Shown: one piece after another, positions 52,834-63,741 of the stretch | How positions within the stretch are numbered: the stretch's first letter is position 1 | Layout: every line of letters starts with the position of its first letter | Assembly: GCF_947501405.1 (NCBI RefSeq) | Contig: NZ_CANMVK010000002.1 | Coordinates: forward strand, 868,001-932,000 | Reading direction: 5' to 3' | Length of the DNA stretch: 64,000 nt | Source: an uncultured Hoeflea sp. | Lineage (GTDB): Bacteria; Pseudomonadota; Alphaproteobacteria; Rhizobiales; Rhizobiaceae | Made by a program: the position numbers and the translations under genes | The notes under the pieces: model-generated | Database searches by the model: none | Seen by the model: the letters and a program-made list of their open reading frames with translations, nothing else | What the model was told of the DNA's origin: nothing

Positions 52834-53125
52834 AATCATAACGTCTGATGGCGAGATCGAACTCAATCCGGGCGCGGCCACTGTCACGCTCAAAGTCGCC
52901 AACACCGGCGACCGGCCGGTGCAGGTGGGCAGCCATTATCATTTCTTCGAGACCAATCCGGCACTGAGCTTCGACCGCGACCGGGCGCGTGGCTTCAGGC
53001 TCGACATCGCCGCCGGCACCGCCGTGCGGTTCGAACCTGGCCAGGAGCGTGATGTCACCCTGGTACCGCTGTCAGGCGGACGCGAAGTTTACGGTTTTCG
53101 CGGGCAGATCATGGGGAAACTTTAG
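52820..53125 (+). CDS. ureB: Urease beta subunit
   Basis: 101-aa structural subunit. Signature: [16 protein letters not shown], then [20 protein letters not shown] near 33 and [20 protein letters not shown] near 58, with the usual ending. The ATG at 52820 is chosen because it matches the conserved family N-terminus and has GGAG eight bases upstream. It is separate from UreA, as in most bacteria (Helicobacter fuses them). Confidence 0.96.
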   Translation: MIPGEIITSDGEIELNPGAATVTLKVANTGDRPVQVGSHYHFFETNPALSFDRDRARGFRLDIAAGTAVRFEPGQERDVTLVPLSGGREVYGFRGQIMGKL

Positions 53126-53580
53126 TGGCTTGGTTCCTCAATCCGCTTGCGGAGATTTCCGGCGCATTTCGGGCGGTGGCTGCTTCCGCGGTCTTGGTGC
53201 TGTTGACCAACGGCGCCTCGGCGGACGAGCAGTTCGATTGCGCCAATCCCTCCACGCAGGTCGAGATGTCATCCTGCGCCGGGCTCGACTACGAACAGGC
53301 CGATAGCGACCTCAATGCGCTCTGGCCGAAAGTTGTCGCAGCCGCCAAGGCAAACGATGAATATATCGGCGACATGGCGCGTGATCGCGGCGTTCCGACG
53401 ACATTTGAAGCGCTGCGCGCGGCCCAGCGCGCCTGGATCAGGTTCCGCGATGCGCAATGTGAATATGAAGCCTATGAGGTGTTCGGCGGCACGGCCCAGC
53501 CGATGGTCGGCAGCCTTTGTCTTGCGCAGCTGACGCGCGAACGCATTGAAGTGCTGTCGCGCGCACTCGAAGAGCGATAA
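53125..53580 (+). CDS. LprI/DUF1311 family periplasmic protein in the urease operon
   Basis: 151-aa protein with a signal peptide (about 1-33, ending TNGASA) and a DUF1311 domain. Four cysteines are arranged FDCANPSTQVEMSSCAGLDY, FRDAQCEYEA and GSLCLAQLT. WIRFRDAQCEYEA is the family hallmark. The family includes lysozyme-inhibitor-like LprI, but most members are uncharacterised. The GTG start shares a base with the ureB stop (53123-53125), so it is tightly coupled to ureB although unrelated to urease chemistry. DUF1311 genes are known near rhizobial urease genes. Confidence 0.85.
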   Translation: MAWFLNPLAEISGAFRAVAASAVLVLLTNGASADEQFDCANPSTQVEMSSCAGLDYEQADSDLNALWPKVVAAAKANDEYIGDMARDRGVPTTFEALRAAQRAWIRFRDAQCEYEAYEVFGGTAQPMVGSLCLAQLTRERIEVLSRALEER

Positions 53581-53637
53581 TGGCCCGTCTCTTGCATCGC
53601 AGTCACATGACCGCCTGACCTACCAGAGGACCCGCCC

Positions 53638-55349
<1,712 letters not shown>

Positions 55350-55350
<1 letters not shown>

Positions 55351-56156
55351 TGGCCTTGCTTGGTCCCTTGTTCCGGGTTTTGGCCGCTCTTTGCGTGGCC
55401 TCTCCGGCGTTGGCTGCCGATCTTGAGAGCGTGTTTGAGGCGCATCAGGCTACAGGCACGCTGGTGATCGAGCGCCTGGGCGATGGCAAGCGCTGGGTGC
55501 ACGATCCTGCACGCGCTGACAAACGCCACATCCCGGCTTCGACCTTCAAGATTGCGAACACGATGTTCGCGCTTGAAACCGGCGTCGTCGCCAATGTCGA
55601 CGAAATTATCCCCTGGGACGGCAAGGTTCGCCGCATCAAGGCCTGGAACCGGTCGCTGTCTTTGCGCGACGCCATCAAGGTTTCTGCGGTTCCGATCTAT
55701 CAGCATGTCGCACGCCAGATCGGGCTCGATCAGATGGCCGGGCTTCTGGCCAAGCTTGGCTATGGCAACGTGCAGACCGGTGAGCAAGTGGATGTGTTCT
55801 GGCTCAGGGGCCCGTTGCGTGTTTCCGCCAACGAACAGATCGCATTCCTCAAACGGCTCAATCGCCGCGACCTTCCGTTCTCGCGAGACGCCCAGGAAGC
55901 GACAATCGAAATCATGGAGGTCATGCGCGGCGAGGATCGCGTGTTGCGCGCCAAGACCGGATGGGAGATCGCCAGCAATCCCGATATCGGCTGGTATGTC
56001 GGATGGCTGGAGAGCCAGGATGATGTGTGGGTCTTTGCGCTCAACATTGATGTAACCGACAAGGCACACCGCGCCGCCCGCAGCGACATCGTCTTAGCCG
56101 CCCTGGGCGAGGTCACGGGCAGGGCGTTGAGCGACATGCGGAGACCTCGCCCATGA
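55350..56156 (+). CDS. Class D (OXA-type) beta-lactamase inside the urease operon
   Basis: 268-aa serine beta-lactamase. The signal peptide ends near [13 protein letters not shown]. Catalytic elements are intact: Ser64-x-x-Lys67 ([10 protein letters not shown]), Ser112-Ala-Val114 (SAVPIYQ), Tyr-Gly-Asn at 138-140, Trp151 of the omega region ([11 protein letters not shown]), which favours lysine carbamylation, and Lys-Thr-Gly at 202-204. The C-terminal GWYVGWLES is typical. Its ATG shares a base with the ureC stop, and its stop overlaps the ureE start by four bases (56153-56156), so it is translated with the urease genes. Resistance, if any, is untested; the gene could also be a domesticated penicillin-binding relative such as BlaR-type sensors, though it lacks a membrane sensor. 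Confidence 0.9.
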
Positions 56157-56668
56157 GGCTCCCCGTAGCCGCGACCGTAACCCGCGGGTTCTCACGGCCG
56201 GTCGCAACCATCACACTTGATGAAACGGCGCGTCACCGCCGTCGCATGCGCATGGTGTCCGATCGGCTCGACAATGGCTCGAGTATCGCCTTCCTGCTTG
56301 ATCTGCCCGAGGCGCGCTTGCTTCGCCATGGCGACGGTCTGGTGCTCGATGACGGCCGCATCATCGAAGTGCGTGCCGAGCCGGAAGCCCTGATGGAGGT
56401 GCGCGGCCGCGACCCGCGGCATCTGCTGGCGCTCGCCTGGCAGATCGGCAACCGGCATCTGGCCGCCGAAATCACCGCCGAGGCGATTCGCATCCGTCGC
56501 GATCACGTGATCCGCGACATGCTCACCGGGCTGGGCGCTGAGGTCAGCGATATCGACGCGCCCTTCGATCCCGAGGGCGGCGCCTATGGCGGCGGGCATC
56601 GGGGACACGATCACGATCACGACCACGGCCACAGCCACGGCGATGCAGGAGCGCGCGGTCATGACTGA
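56153..56668 (+). CDS. ureE: Urease accessory protein UreE (nickel chaperone)
   Basis: 171-aa metallochaperone that delivers nickel to the UreDFG complex. The N-terminal domain begins [12 protein letters not shown], and the C-terminal domain has [20 protein letters not shown] near 103. The C-terminus carries a histidine-rich tail with eight His in 23 residues (from HRGHDHDHD), a nickel store as in Klebsiella UreE. It overlaps the preceding beta-lactamase and the following DUF6434-like gene. Confidence 0.95.
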   Translation: MRLPVAATVTRGFSRPVATITLDETARHRRRMRMVSDRLDNGSSIAFLLDLPEARLLRHGDGLVLDDGRIIEVRAEPEALMEVRGRDPRHLLALAWQIGNRHLAAEITAEAIRIRRDHVIRDMLTGLGAEVSDIDAPFDPEGGAYGGGHRGHDHDHDHGHSHGDAGARGHD

Positions 56669-56888
56669 GCCCACATCTGTGCTCGACTGGCACGCCGCCC
56701 CGCTCGACGCCTCGACCAGGATCGACGCAGCCTACCGGAACACCCAGAACGTGCGCCGCTTCTTCAAGGCAGAAATTGGCGATCATTTCCGATTTGACCG
56801 ACCCTTCATGGCCTGGCTGAAGGCCAGTCAAGGCATCACGCTCAAAGAGGCCGCCGCCGAATGGCGTCGCCGGAACGGACAGCCATGA
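56661..56888 (+). CDS. Small DUF6434-like protein in the urease operon
   Basis: 75-aa soluble protein. [40 protein letters not shown] and a C-terminal [12 protein letters not shown] helix match the small DUF6434/SAP-like type as I recall it; the assignment is from memory. It starts 8 bases before the end of ureE, and its stop overlaps the ureF start by four bases. The function is unknown; the basic C-terminus and size allow nucleic-acid binding, which is speculation. Confidence 0.75.
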   Translation: MTEPTSVLDWHAAPLDASTRIDAAYRNTQNVRRFFKAEIGDHFRFDRPFMAWLKASQGITLKEAAAEWRRRNGQP

Positions 56889-57544
56889 AGTCGTCCGCCG
56901 AACTGCTTACGCTGATGAGCTGGTTGTCACCGGTGTTTCCCACCGGCGGCTTTGCCTATTCCGCCGGACTTGAACAGGCCGCCGCCCAGGGCCTTGTCGA
57001 TGGCCCGGCGGTGCTTGAAGACTGGATCGCCGCCCAGCTAGCCCATGGCGGGTTGCGCAACGACGCGATTTTGCTGGCGCGCGCGCATGATGCAGCCGGC
57101 GACAGGGCGGCCATCGGCGAGCTCGCCGATCTGGCCGCCGCCCTGTGCGTCTGTGCGCAGCGCCTGCGGGAGACCACTGACCAGGGCACATCCTTTCTCA
57201 ATGCGGCAGCGCATTGGATCGGCGCGGACCGTTTGCCCGGGCGGGGCACGCCCTTGCCGGTGGCCGTCGGTGCGGCGGCGGGGCTCGCTCCGGTCGATCG
57301 CGTCGCCGCGATCGCGGCCTATCTGCACGGCTTTGTCTCCAATCAGTTGCAATGCGCAATTCGGCTGTCGATCACCGGGCAGGACGGTGCCGCCGGTATA
57401 TTGTCGCGCATCGAGCCGGCGATTTACGCCTGTGCGCTCGACGCCGGTGATGCGACACTTGATGACCTTGGCGGCGCGGCCTTCATTGCCGATAGTATGG
57501 CCATGCGTCACGAAACTCTGGAGCCGAGACTTTTTCTGTCATGA
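56885..57544 (+). CDS. ureF: Urease accessory protein UreF
   Basis: 219-aa all-helical protein that couples UreG to UreD on apo-urease. Family signature: [20 protein letters not shown] near residue 11, EQAAAQGLV next, and [19 protein letters not shown] near 95. C-terminal [13 protein letters not shown] ends in the conserved form. The ATG at 56885 overlaps the preceding stop; an in-frame upstream start would overlap more. Confidence 0.95.
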   Translation: MKSSAELLTLMSWLSPVFPTGGFAYSAGLEQAAAQGLVDGPAVLEDWIAAQLAHGGLRNDAILLARAHDAAGDRAAIGELADLAAALCVCAQRLRETTDQGTSFLNAAAHWIGADRLPGRGTPLPVAVGAAAGLAPVDRVAAIAAYLHGFVSNQLQCAIRLSITGQDGAAGILSRIEPAIYACALDAGDATLDDLGGAAFIADSMAMRHETLEPRLFLS

Positions 57545-57990
57545 CGATCATGGTCGTTGTCCTCATCGCCCTCGTGCTGGGCCTGACGTCGGTTCTGCAT
57601 CTCTATTGGGCCGCAGGCGGCCTGTGGCCGGCCAGCGACGAACTGAGACTGGCGCGCACAGTCATCGGCGCCAATGGCATAACCACGATGCCGAACCGGT
57701 GGCTCACCGCCGCGGTGGCGATTTGCATCGCGCTGGCGGCAATCTGGCCGATGATCTGGCTCCGCTGGATCGTCACACCAGCGCCCGATTGGCTGCTGAC
57801 TGTCGGAATGGCAGTTCTGTGTCTGGTGTTTCTCGGTCGCGGCGTCGCGGGTTTTGTTCCCGCAGTCAAGAGACTGAACAGCGAGGAGCCGTTTGCAAGC
57901 CTGGATGCACGCTATTTCTCACCACTGATCCTTGGTCTTGGATTGGCTTTTGCAGGCTTGCTTCTTTTAGATCCGAGGGGAATTTCATGA
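57541..57990 (+). CDS. DUF3995 family membrane protein between ureF and ureG
   Basis: 149-aa integral membrane protein with four helices (about 3-25, 55-75, 82-100 and 125-143). It has the DUF3995 features [15 protein letters not shown] and [10 protein letters not shown]. It overlaps ureF by four bases and ureG by four bases, so it is strictly part of the operon. The role is unknown. A membrane protein here might help nickel or urea/ammonia movement, but no metal-binding motif is present. Confidence 0.85.
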   Translation: MTIMVVVLIALVLGLTSVLHLYWAAGGLWPASDELRLARTVIGANGITTMPNRWLTAAVAICIALAAIWPMIWLRWIVTPAPDWLLTVGMAVLCLVFLGRGVAGFVPAVKRLNSEEPFASLDARYFSPLILGLGLAFAGLLLLDPRGIS

Positions 57991-58619
57991 TCCAGTCCAA
58001 CGGCCCGCTGCGCATCGGTATCGGTGGCCCGGTCGGCTCCGGCAAGACCGCGTTGACAGCGCAATTGTGCAAGGCCATGCGCGAGCGCTTTTCCATCGGC
58101 GTGATCACCAACGACATCTACACAAGAGAGGATGCCGAGGCGCTGGTGCGCATGCAGGCATTGCCCTCGGATCGGGTGATGGGCGTGGAAACCGGCGGTT
58201 GCCCGCACACGGCGATCCGCGAGGACGCCTCGGTCAATCTGAGGGCTATCGACGCGCTGACCGAGCGCCATCCAGACCTGGATGTGATCTTCATCGAATC
58301 GGGCGGCGACAATCTCGCCGCCACCTTTTCGCCGGATCTGGCTGACCTGACCGTCTATGTGATTTCGGTCTGCCAGGGAGAGGAGATCCCGCGCAAGGGC
58401 GGCCCGGCGATCACCCGCTCGGATCTTCTGGTCATCAACAAGATGGATCTCGCGCCGCATGTCGGCGCTGATCTGGAGGTGATGGAGCGCGACGCGCTGG
58501 CGGGCAGGGCAGGGCGCCCGCACCAGTTCACAGACATGCGTCGCGGCATCGGATTGGAAGAGGTGGCGGATTTTATCGTTGAGACTGGCGGCCTGGTTCC
58601 CCGTCAGGCCGCTGAATAG
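57987..58619 (+). CDS. ureG: Urease accessory GTPase UreG
   Basis: 210-aa SIMIBI-class GTPase that powers nickel insertion. P-loop: [17 protein letters not shown] at about 11-27. The nickel-binding Cys-Pro-His motif is in [14 protein letters not shown] near 66, the switch region has [20 protein letters not shown] near 95, and guanine specificity comes from [10 protein letters not shown] near 145. It completes the urease gene set; no nickel permease or urea transporter is linked in the window. Confidence 0.97.
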   Translation: MIQSNGPLRIGIGGPVGSGKTALTAQLCKAMRERFSIGVITNDIYTREDAEALVRMQALPSDRVMGVETGGCPHTAIREDASVNLRAIDALTERHPDLDVIFIESGGDNLAATFSPDLADLTVYVISVCQGEEIPRKGGPAITRSDLLVINKMDLAPHVGADLEVMERDALAGRAGRPHQFTDMRRGIGLEEVADFIVETGGLVPRQAAE

Positions 58620-58661
58620 ACCGGCCCGACGTCCGCCCGTCCGCCCGATGGCCTCGCGCTA

Positions 58662-59396
58662 TCAGTCGCGCTTGAAATCCGGCAGGCTGTCAAACGCTGC
58701 GCGCAAGGCGTCCGACCATCCATCCGAGATCGCCTTGTAATAGGGATCGCTGGCCTCGAAACGCTTCTCATAGCCTTTGTCGAGGCTGTCGCGCCCATAA
58801 AACTGCAGGTCCAGCGGCAAGCCGACCGACAGGTTGGATTTCAACGTCGAATCGAACGACACGCACAATAGCTTCGCCGCCATCTCGAAACTCATGTCCG
58901 GATCCAGCGCCCGCACCAGGATGGGCTTGCCATATTTGTGCTCGCCGATCTGGAAGAACGGGCTGTCGTCGGTGGCCTCGATGAAGTTGCCTTCCGGATA
59001 GATCAGGAACATCCGGGTTTCGCCGCCGGCAATCTGTCCGCCGAGAATGAACGTGGCGCCGAACGCTGCCTCGCTCTGCGCGCCGCCGTCCGAAGCGGTC
59101 TTGATCACTTCGCGGACAGTATCGCCGATCAGCCGCGCGGCCTGAAACATGGAGGGAACCTCCATGATGTGGGGATTGCGCTCGCCTGCGGCCTTCATGT
59201 GCTCTTCGAGCAGGCCGACCACCGTCTGCGTGGTGGCCAGATTGCCGGCCGAAAGCAGCGTGATCAAACGGTCACCGGGCTTGCACCAGGTGTACATTTT
59301 GCGAACCGTGGAAATGTTGTCGACGCCCGCATTGGTGCGGGTATCGGCCATGAAGACAAGGCCCCTATCGAGGCGTAGCCCGACGCAATAGGTCAT
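58662..59396 (-). CDS. Anbu-type proteasome-like peptidase
   Basis: 244-aa member of the Anbu (ancestral beta subunit) family, related to HslV and proteasome beta subunits. N-terminus MTYCVGLRLDRGLVFMADTR exposes Thr2 after methionine removal, as in N-terminal nucleophile hydrolases; GDRLITLLSAGNLATTQTVV near 41 is a family segment. No dedicated ATPase or regulatory cap is nearby. It is the last gene in the ATP-grasp / alpha-E / transglutaminase set, 36 nt after the transglutaminase gene. Confidence 0.92.
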   Translation of the reverse strand: MTYCVGLRLDRGLVFMADTRTNAGVDNISTVRKMYTWCKPGDRLITLLSAGNLATTQTVVGLLEEHMKAAGERNPHIMEVPSMFQAARLIGDTVREVIKTASDGGAQSEAAFGATFILGGQIAGGETRMFLIYPEGNFIEATDDSPFFQIGEHKYGKPILVRALDPDMSFEMAAKLLCVSFDSTLKSNLSVGLPLDLQFYGRDSLDKGYEKRFEASDPYYKAISDGWSDALRAAFDSLPDFKRD

Positions 59397-59432
59397 GTTC
59401 TGCGAATCAGCCCCCGAAACGATGATGCGCTT

Positions 59433-60227
59433 TTATTGCTCCACAGTGATATGGACTTCAAGCTGTTCTTCGCCCAAGCCGACGCGAATGCCCGAAATTG
59501 GCGCAGCGTCACGATAGTCCAGCCCGTAGGCGATGTGCACATAACGGTGATCGGGCGAGATGTTGTTGGCCGCATCGAAGCCGACCCAGCCCAGCCCCTC
59601 TACATGGGCTTCGGCCCAGGCGTGGCTCGCCACCTGTTCCGTGGTCTCTTCCATCATCAAATAGCCCGACACATAACGTGCCGGATGCCCCATCAGGCGC
59701 GCCGCGGACGCGAAGGTCTGGGCATGGTCCTGACAAACGCCCTTGCCGGAGATCAGCGCTTCTTCGGCTGCGGTCTCGGTATGGGTTGCGCCCGGCACAT
59801 AGGCCATCGCCTTGTGCAGCGCGTCCATCAGAGCGTGCAACCGGTCGAGCGGCTCGCCCTTGCCAATCCCGCGCGCCAGTTCCCGGATTGTCTTGCCGGG
59901 CCGGGTCAGCGCGGAATCGCGCTGGTAGAGCCATAACGGTACAAAGCCGCGATGCGGCCCCAGCACTCCGGTCCGGTCCACTGTCTCAACGCTTCCGCGG
60001 GCCACGATCCGGATCGCACTGGTGTTGCGGCTGGCGCTGACCAGTTCGACGATATTGCCGAAGTGATCGGTGTAATGCGCTTCAACCTGGCCGCCTTCGA
60101 TCTCGGTTGTCCATGATTTCACGCTCTGCAGCGTGCTGTCCTGGGGCACCAGCCGGAGCCTTTGCAACGCATAGGAGACCGGGTGCGCGTAGGTGTAATC
60201 GGTGACATGGGTGATCTGCAGCAACAT
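59433..60227 (-). CDS. Transglutaminase-like cysteine protease of the alpha-E cluster
   Basis: 264-aa protein with an N-terminal beta domain (begins MLLQITHVTDYTYAHPVSYA) and a transglutaminase-like core. The triad is Cys165 (GKGVCQDHAQTF), His202 (ASHAWAEA) and Asp218 (GWVGFDAANN). The ATG at 60227 lies just after the alpha-E stop at 60232; the longer frame overlaps that gene and is not needed. Bacterial members with this layout occur with Anbu and CP-ATP-grasp genes and probably act as peptidases or amide-bond exchangers on the cluster's product. Confidence 0.92.
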   Translation of the reverse strand: MLLQITHVTDYTYAHPVSYALQRLRLVPQDSTLQSVKSWTTEIEGGQVEAHYTDHFGNIVELVSASRNTSAIRIVARGSVETVDRTGVLGPHRGFVPLWLYQRDSALTRPGKTIRELARGIGKGEPLDRLHALMDALHKAMAYVPGATHTETAAEEALISGKGVCQDHAQTFASAARLMGHPARYVSGYLMMEETTEQVASHAWAEAHVEGLGWVGFDAANNISPDHRYVHIAYGLDYRDAAPISGIRVGLGEEQLEVHITVEQ

Positions 60228-60231
60228 CGCA

Positions 60232-61176
60232 TCAATCCCGATAGAACCGGTAGGCCTGGGCGATCTCCGCCGCAACCTGATTGTTTTGGGCGATAAAATC
60301 CTGAAGGAACTGGTGCAGGCCCAGATCCATGATCTGCTGGATCTCGCGTTCGCGCAGCATGCCGAGCGTCGCAGCCGCTGTATCGTGCGCCGCATGTCGG
60401 GTCGCATATTCGCGTTCGAGATAAGACAGGTTGGAATTGATCTTGTCGTAGCAAAAGGCCAGCGACCGCGGCATTCGCCCGTTTAGGATCAGGAAATCGG
60501 CGATGTGCATCGGCTTGAAATCGTCGTCATAGACCCACGTGTAGGATCGGTGCGCCGACACCGATCGCAAGATCGATTCCCACTGCACATTGTCGAGCGA
60601 CGATCCCACATAGGAGACGGCCGGCAGCAGCACGTAGTACTTGACGTCAAGTATGCGCGAGGTGTTGTCGGCGCGCTCGACGAAGGTGCCGAGGCGCGAA
60701 AAATTGAACAGCTCGTTGCGCAGCATGGTGCCGTGAAAGGCGCCGCGGATAACGGCCGTGCGTTGCTTGATGGTGTCGATCAGCGCGGGAAGGTCCGCGC
60801 CCGAGACGCGACGGTTCAATTGTCCCTTGAGATCGAGAAAGCACTCATTGACCGCTTCCCATGCCTCCCGGGTCAGCGCGGTTCTGACCATGCGGCCATT
60901 GTTGCGCGCCGCCTCGATCGCCGAAACGACACTGGAGGTGTTGGAACTGTCGCGCAGCAGGAATTCGATCGCCTCACCGCTTGTGACCTCGTCGCGCCGT
61001 TGTAAATAAAGGTCGAACACCCCGGCGCTGCGAAGCACCGATTCCCAATCATCGTCTTCGCCATGCATCCGCGTCAGCGACATCCGCAGGCCGGCGTCGA
61101 TCAGCCGGGCGGTGTTCTCCGCGCGCTCGATATAGCGGAACATCCAGAACAGTCCGTTTGCAGTGCGTCCCAGCAT
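60232..61176 (-). CDS. Alpha-E domain protein
   Basis: 314-aa all-helical protein of the alpha-E family. It has the conserved start MLGRTANGLFWMFRYIERAE, then SRLGTFVERADNTSRILDVK near 165 and a C-terminal ILNGRMPRSLAFCYDKINSN near 230. The family is always found beside a circularly permuted ATP-grasp gene, and the two are sometimes fused. Here the ATP-grasp gene ends 2 nt upstream. The biochemical role is unknown; it is proposed to assist peptide-bond formation. Confidence 0.92.
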   Translation of the reverse strand: MLGRTANGLFWMFRYIERAENTARLIDAGLRMSLTRMHGEDDDWESVLRSAGVFDLYLQRRDEVTSGEAIEFLLRDSSNTSSVVSAIEAARNNGRMVRTALTREAWEAVNECFLDLKGQLNRRVSGADLPALIDTIKQRTAVIRGAFHGTMLRNELFNFSRLGTFVERADNTSRILDVKYYVLLPAVSYVGSSLDNVQWESILRSVSAHRSYTWVYDDDFKPMHIADFLILNGRMPRSLAFCYDKINSNLSYLEREYATRHAAHDTAAATLGMLREREIQQIMDLGLHQFLQDFIAQNNQVAAEIAQAYRFYRD

Positions 61177-61178
61177 GG

Positions 61179-62627
61179 TCAGTCCTCCAGCACCCAGGTG
61201 TCCTTGGTGCCGCCGCCCTGGCTGGAATTGACCACCAGCGAGCCTTCTTTCAGCGCCACCCGGGTCAAGCCGCCGGGAATGATCTGGACCTTGTCGGACA
61301 CCAGCACGAACGGCCTCAGGTCCACATGCCGGGGCGCGATACCTTTTTTGACCAGGATCGGAACGGTGGACAGCGATAGCGTCGGCTGGGCGATGTAATT
61401 GCCGGGCCGGGATTTGAGCTTGGCGGCGAATTCGGCGCGTTCGCGCTTGCTCGCCGCAGGCCCCACCAGCATGCCGTAGCCGCCCGACCCGTGCACCTCC
61501 TTGACCACCAGTTCAGCCAGATTGTCGAGCACATAGGCAAGCGTTTCGGGTTCGGAGCAGCGGTGGGTTGGCACGTTCTGCAACATCGGCTTGCTGCCGG
61601 TGTAAAACCGCACGATTTCGGGCATGTAGGAGTAGATTGCCTTGTCGTCGGCGATCCCCGTTCCCGGCGCATTGGCAATGGTGATGTTGCCCGTCCGGTA
61701 CACATCCATGATGCCGGGCACGCCCAGGGTGGAATCGGGCCGGAAACTCAGCGGGTCTAGAAAATCGTCGTCGACGCGGCGGTAGAGCACGTCGATGGGC
61801 TCATAGCCCCGCGTGGTGCGCATCGCCACCTTGCCGTTGATTACCTGCAGATCCGACCCCTCGACCAGTTCCACACCCATCTGGTCGGCGAGATAGGCAT
61901 GCTCGTAGAATGCCGAATTGAAAATCCCCGGTGTCAGCACCGCGACCCGCGGCTTGCCCTGGCATCCGGGCGGGGCCAGCGCGCCCAGGCTCTGGCGCAG
62001 CAATTTGGGATAGTTCTCCACCGGCCGCACCTTGTTGAGGTGAAACAGCTCGGGGAACATCTGCATCATGGTTTCGCGGTTTTCGAGCATGTAGGACACG
62101 CCCGATGGGGTCCGCGCATTGTCTTCAAGCACATAGAACTGGTCTTCGCCGGTCCGCACGATATCGGTGCCGATGATGTGGGTGTAAACCCCGCCCGGCG
62201 GGCGCATGCCGATCATCTGCGGCAGGAACGCGGCGTTTTTCTCGATCAGCGCGCGCGGTATCCGGCCGGCCTTGATGATCTCCTGCTTGTGATAGATATC
62301 GTCCAGGAACGCATTGAGCGCGACCACGCGCTGTTCGATCCCTTGCGCCAGCCTCCGCCATTCGCGCCCTGAAATGATCCGCGGCACGATGTCGAAGGGG
62401 ATCAGCCGCTCTGAAGCGTCTTCCTTGCCGTAAACTGCGAAGGTGATGCCGGTTTTTCGGAAGATGTTCTCGGCATCGCGAGACTTCTTGATCAGATCGG
62501 AAGTCTTCTGTTCGGCATGCCAGTTAAAATAGCCTTGATAGGGCGCTCGCGGAAGGTTCTCCGCAGTCAGCATTTCATCGAATGGCACCTGTTTGTGCTC
62601 CCCTTTTTTCGCATAAGATCGCATCAT
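61179..62627 (-). CDS. Circularly permuted ATP-grasp protein
   Basis: 482-aa ATP-grasp family member with the characteristic permuted order. It has FYVLEDNARTPSGVSYMLEN near residue 152, VLTPGIFNSAFYEHAYLADQ near 216, DVLYRRVDDDFLDPLSF near 257 and the ATP-binding KEVHGSGGYGMLVGP near 375. The start is placed at the first of two ATGs (62627) where the typical N-terminus begins; longer frames are rejected because they are Arg/Pro-rich. The enzyme is expected to ligate a carboxylate to an amine, and in this gene set it is thought to make a short peptide or peptide tag of unknown structure. It is the first gene of the four-gene set. Confidence 0.92.
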   Translation of the reverse strand: MMRSYAKKGEHKQVPFDEMLTAENLPRAPYQGYFNWHAEQKTSDLIKKSRDAENIFRKTGITFAVYGKEDASERLIPFDIVPRIISGREWRRLAQGIEQRVVALNAFLDDIYHKQEIIKAGRIPRALIEKNAAFLPQMIGMRPPGGVYTHIIGTDIVRTGEDQFYVLEDNARTPSGVSYMLENRETMMQMFPELFHLNKVRPVENYPKLLRQSLGALAPPGCQGKPRVAVLTPGIFNSAFYEHAYLADQMGVELVEGSDLQVINGKVAMRTTRGYEPIDVLYRRVDDDFLDPLSFRPDSTLGVPGIMDVYRTGNITIANAPGTGIADDKAIYSYMPEIVRFYTGSKPMLQNVPTHRCSEPETLAYVLDNLAELVVKEVHGSGGYGMLVGPAASKRERAEFAAKLKSRPGNYIAQPTLSLSTVPILVKKGIAPRHVDLRPFVLVSDKVQIIPGGLTRVALKEGSLVVNSSQGGGTKDTWVLED

Positions 62628-62851
62628 CAGACAGAAAGCAAGAACCGTGCAAATCTGGTTTTGCGCGCCGCCGCACACTGTTTGCGAAAGCTTGTGTCGC
62701 CCAAAAGCAGCAGTTGAGCGACTGCAATCGTCGAGGCGCGGGGCGTGGTATCCGCTGAGCTTGCGCATGCGCCGCCAGGGCGGTAACGCTCGGCTCCGGG
62801 CCGCTTCGCATCCGCAGGATTGCCGGCCGCGAGAGACCCGAAAGGCCGCCC

Positions 62852-63739
62852 ATGACGCTCGATCGCATCGCACCAGCCCTGTTTGTCCTGCTCTGGTCGA
62901 CCGGCTGGATCGTTGCCAAATATGCGAGCCCCCATGCCGATCCGCTGACATTCCTGTCGGTTCGCTTTTTGCTTGCGGCGGCGCTGTTTGCGGCCTTGAC
63001 CAGCCTGAGCCGCGCCGCCTGGCCATCCTCACGCGCAGGCTGGGGGCATGGGGTGCTTTCGGGCGTGTTCTTGCACGGCATCTATCTTGGCGGGGTATGG
63101 TGGGCGATCGATCAGGGCGTGCCGGCCTCGGTGTCGGGTCTAATCGCGGCACTTCAGCCGCTGCTCACCGCCATTGCGGCGCCGTTCATCGTCGGTGAAC
63201 GCCTGACGGTCGCTCAGCGTCTGGGTGTCGTACTGGGATTTGCCGGCCTTGCCGTGGCGATCATGCCGGGGCTTTTCGCGCTTGATACCGCCACGCTCTA
63301 CACCGCGCTGGTGCCGTTGTTCGTCAATGTGCTGGCCATGATCTCGGTGACCGCGGGCACGATCTACCAGAAACGCTTTCTCCAGGAAGGCGATCTGCGC
63401 GCCATCGCCACCTTGCAATATATCGGCGGCTTCCTGGTGGTGGCGCCCCTGGCGCTGTTGATCGAGCCGTTGCGCATCGTCTGGACGCCCGAATTCATTC
63501 TGGCCATGGGCTGGTCGGTGCTTGGCCTGTCGCTGGTCTCGATCATGCTGCTGCTCTATCTGATCCGTCGCGGACAGGTCTCGCGCGCTGCCTCGCTGAC
63601 CTATCTGGTTCCGCCGGCAGTGGCCATCGAGAGCTGGTTGCTGTTTGGCGAGGACCTGACCCTGCCGATGATCATCGGAACCTTCATCGCCGTCATCGGC
63701 GTCTGGCTCACCAACCGCAAAAGCCGCGTGGTGGTGTGA
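62852..63739 (+). CDS. EamA/DMT family transporter
   Basis: 295-aa membrane protein with about ten helices in two EamA repeats (about 5-135 and 150-290). Start: MTLDRIAPALFVLLWSTGWI; the second repeat ends IIGTFIAVIGVWLTNRK. AAAGG precedes the ATG. DMT transporters export or import amino acids, nucleotides or drugs; nothing here decides which. It is divergent from the CP-ATP-grasp gene, so an export role for that cluster's product is possible but speculative. Confidence 0.92.
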   Translation: MTLDRIAPALFVLLWSTGWIVAKYASPHADPLTFLSVRFLLAAALFAALTSLSRAAWPSSRAGWGHGVLSGVFLHGIYLGGVWWAIDQGVPASVSGLIAALQPLLTAIAAPFIVGERLTVAQRLGVVLGFAGLAVAIMPGLFALDTATLYTALVPLFVNVLAMISVTAGTIYQKRFLQEGDLRAIATLQYIGGFLVVAPLALLIEPLRIVWTPEFILAMGWSVLGLSLVSIMLLLYLIRRGQVSRAASLTYLVPPAVAIESWLLFGEDLTLPMIIGTFIAVIGVWLTNRKSRVVV

Positions 63740-63741
63740 GC

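Noticed and set aside
62647-63198. Arg-rich plus-strand frame overlapping the EamA gene
   Set aside because: It is a shadow frame of the EamA gene and of the region upstream of the CP-ATP-grasp gene.
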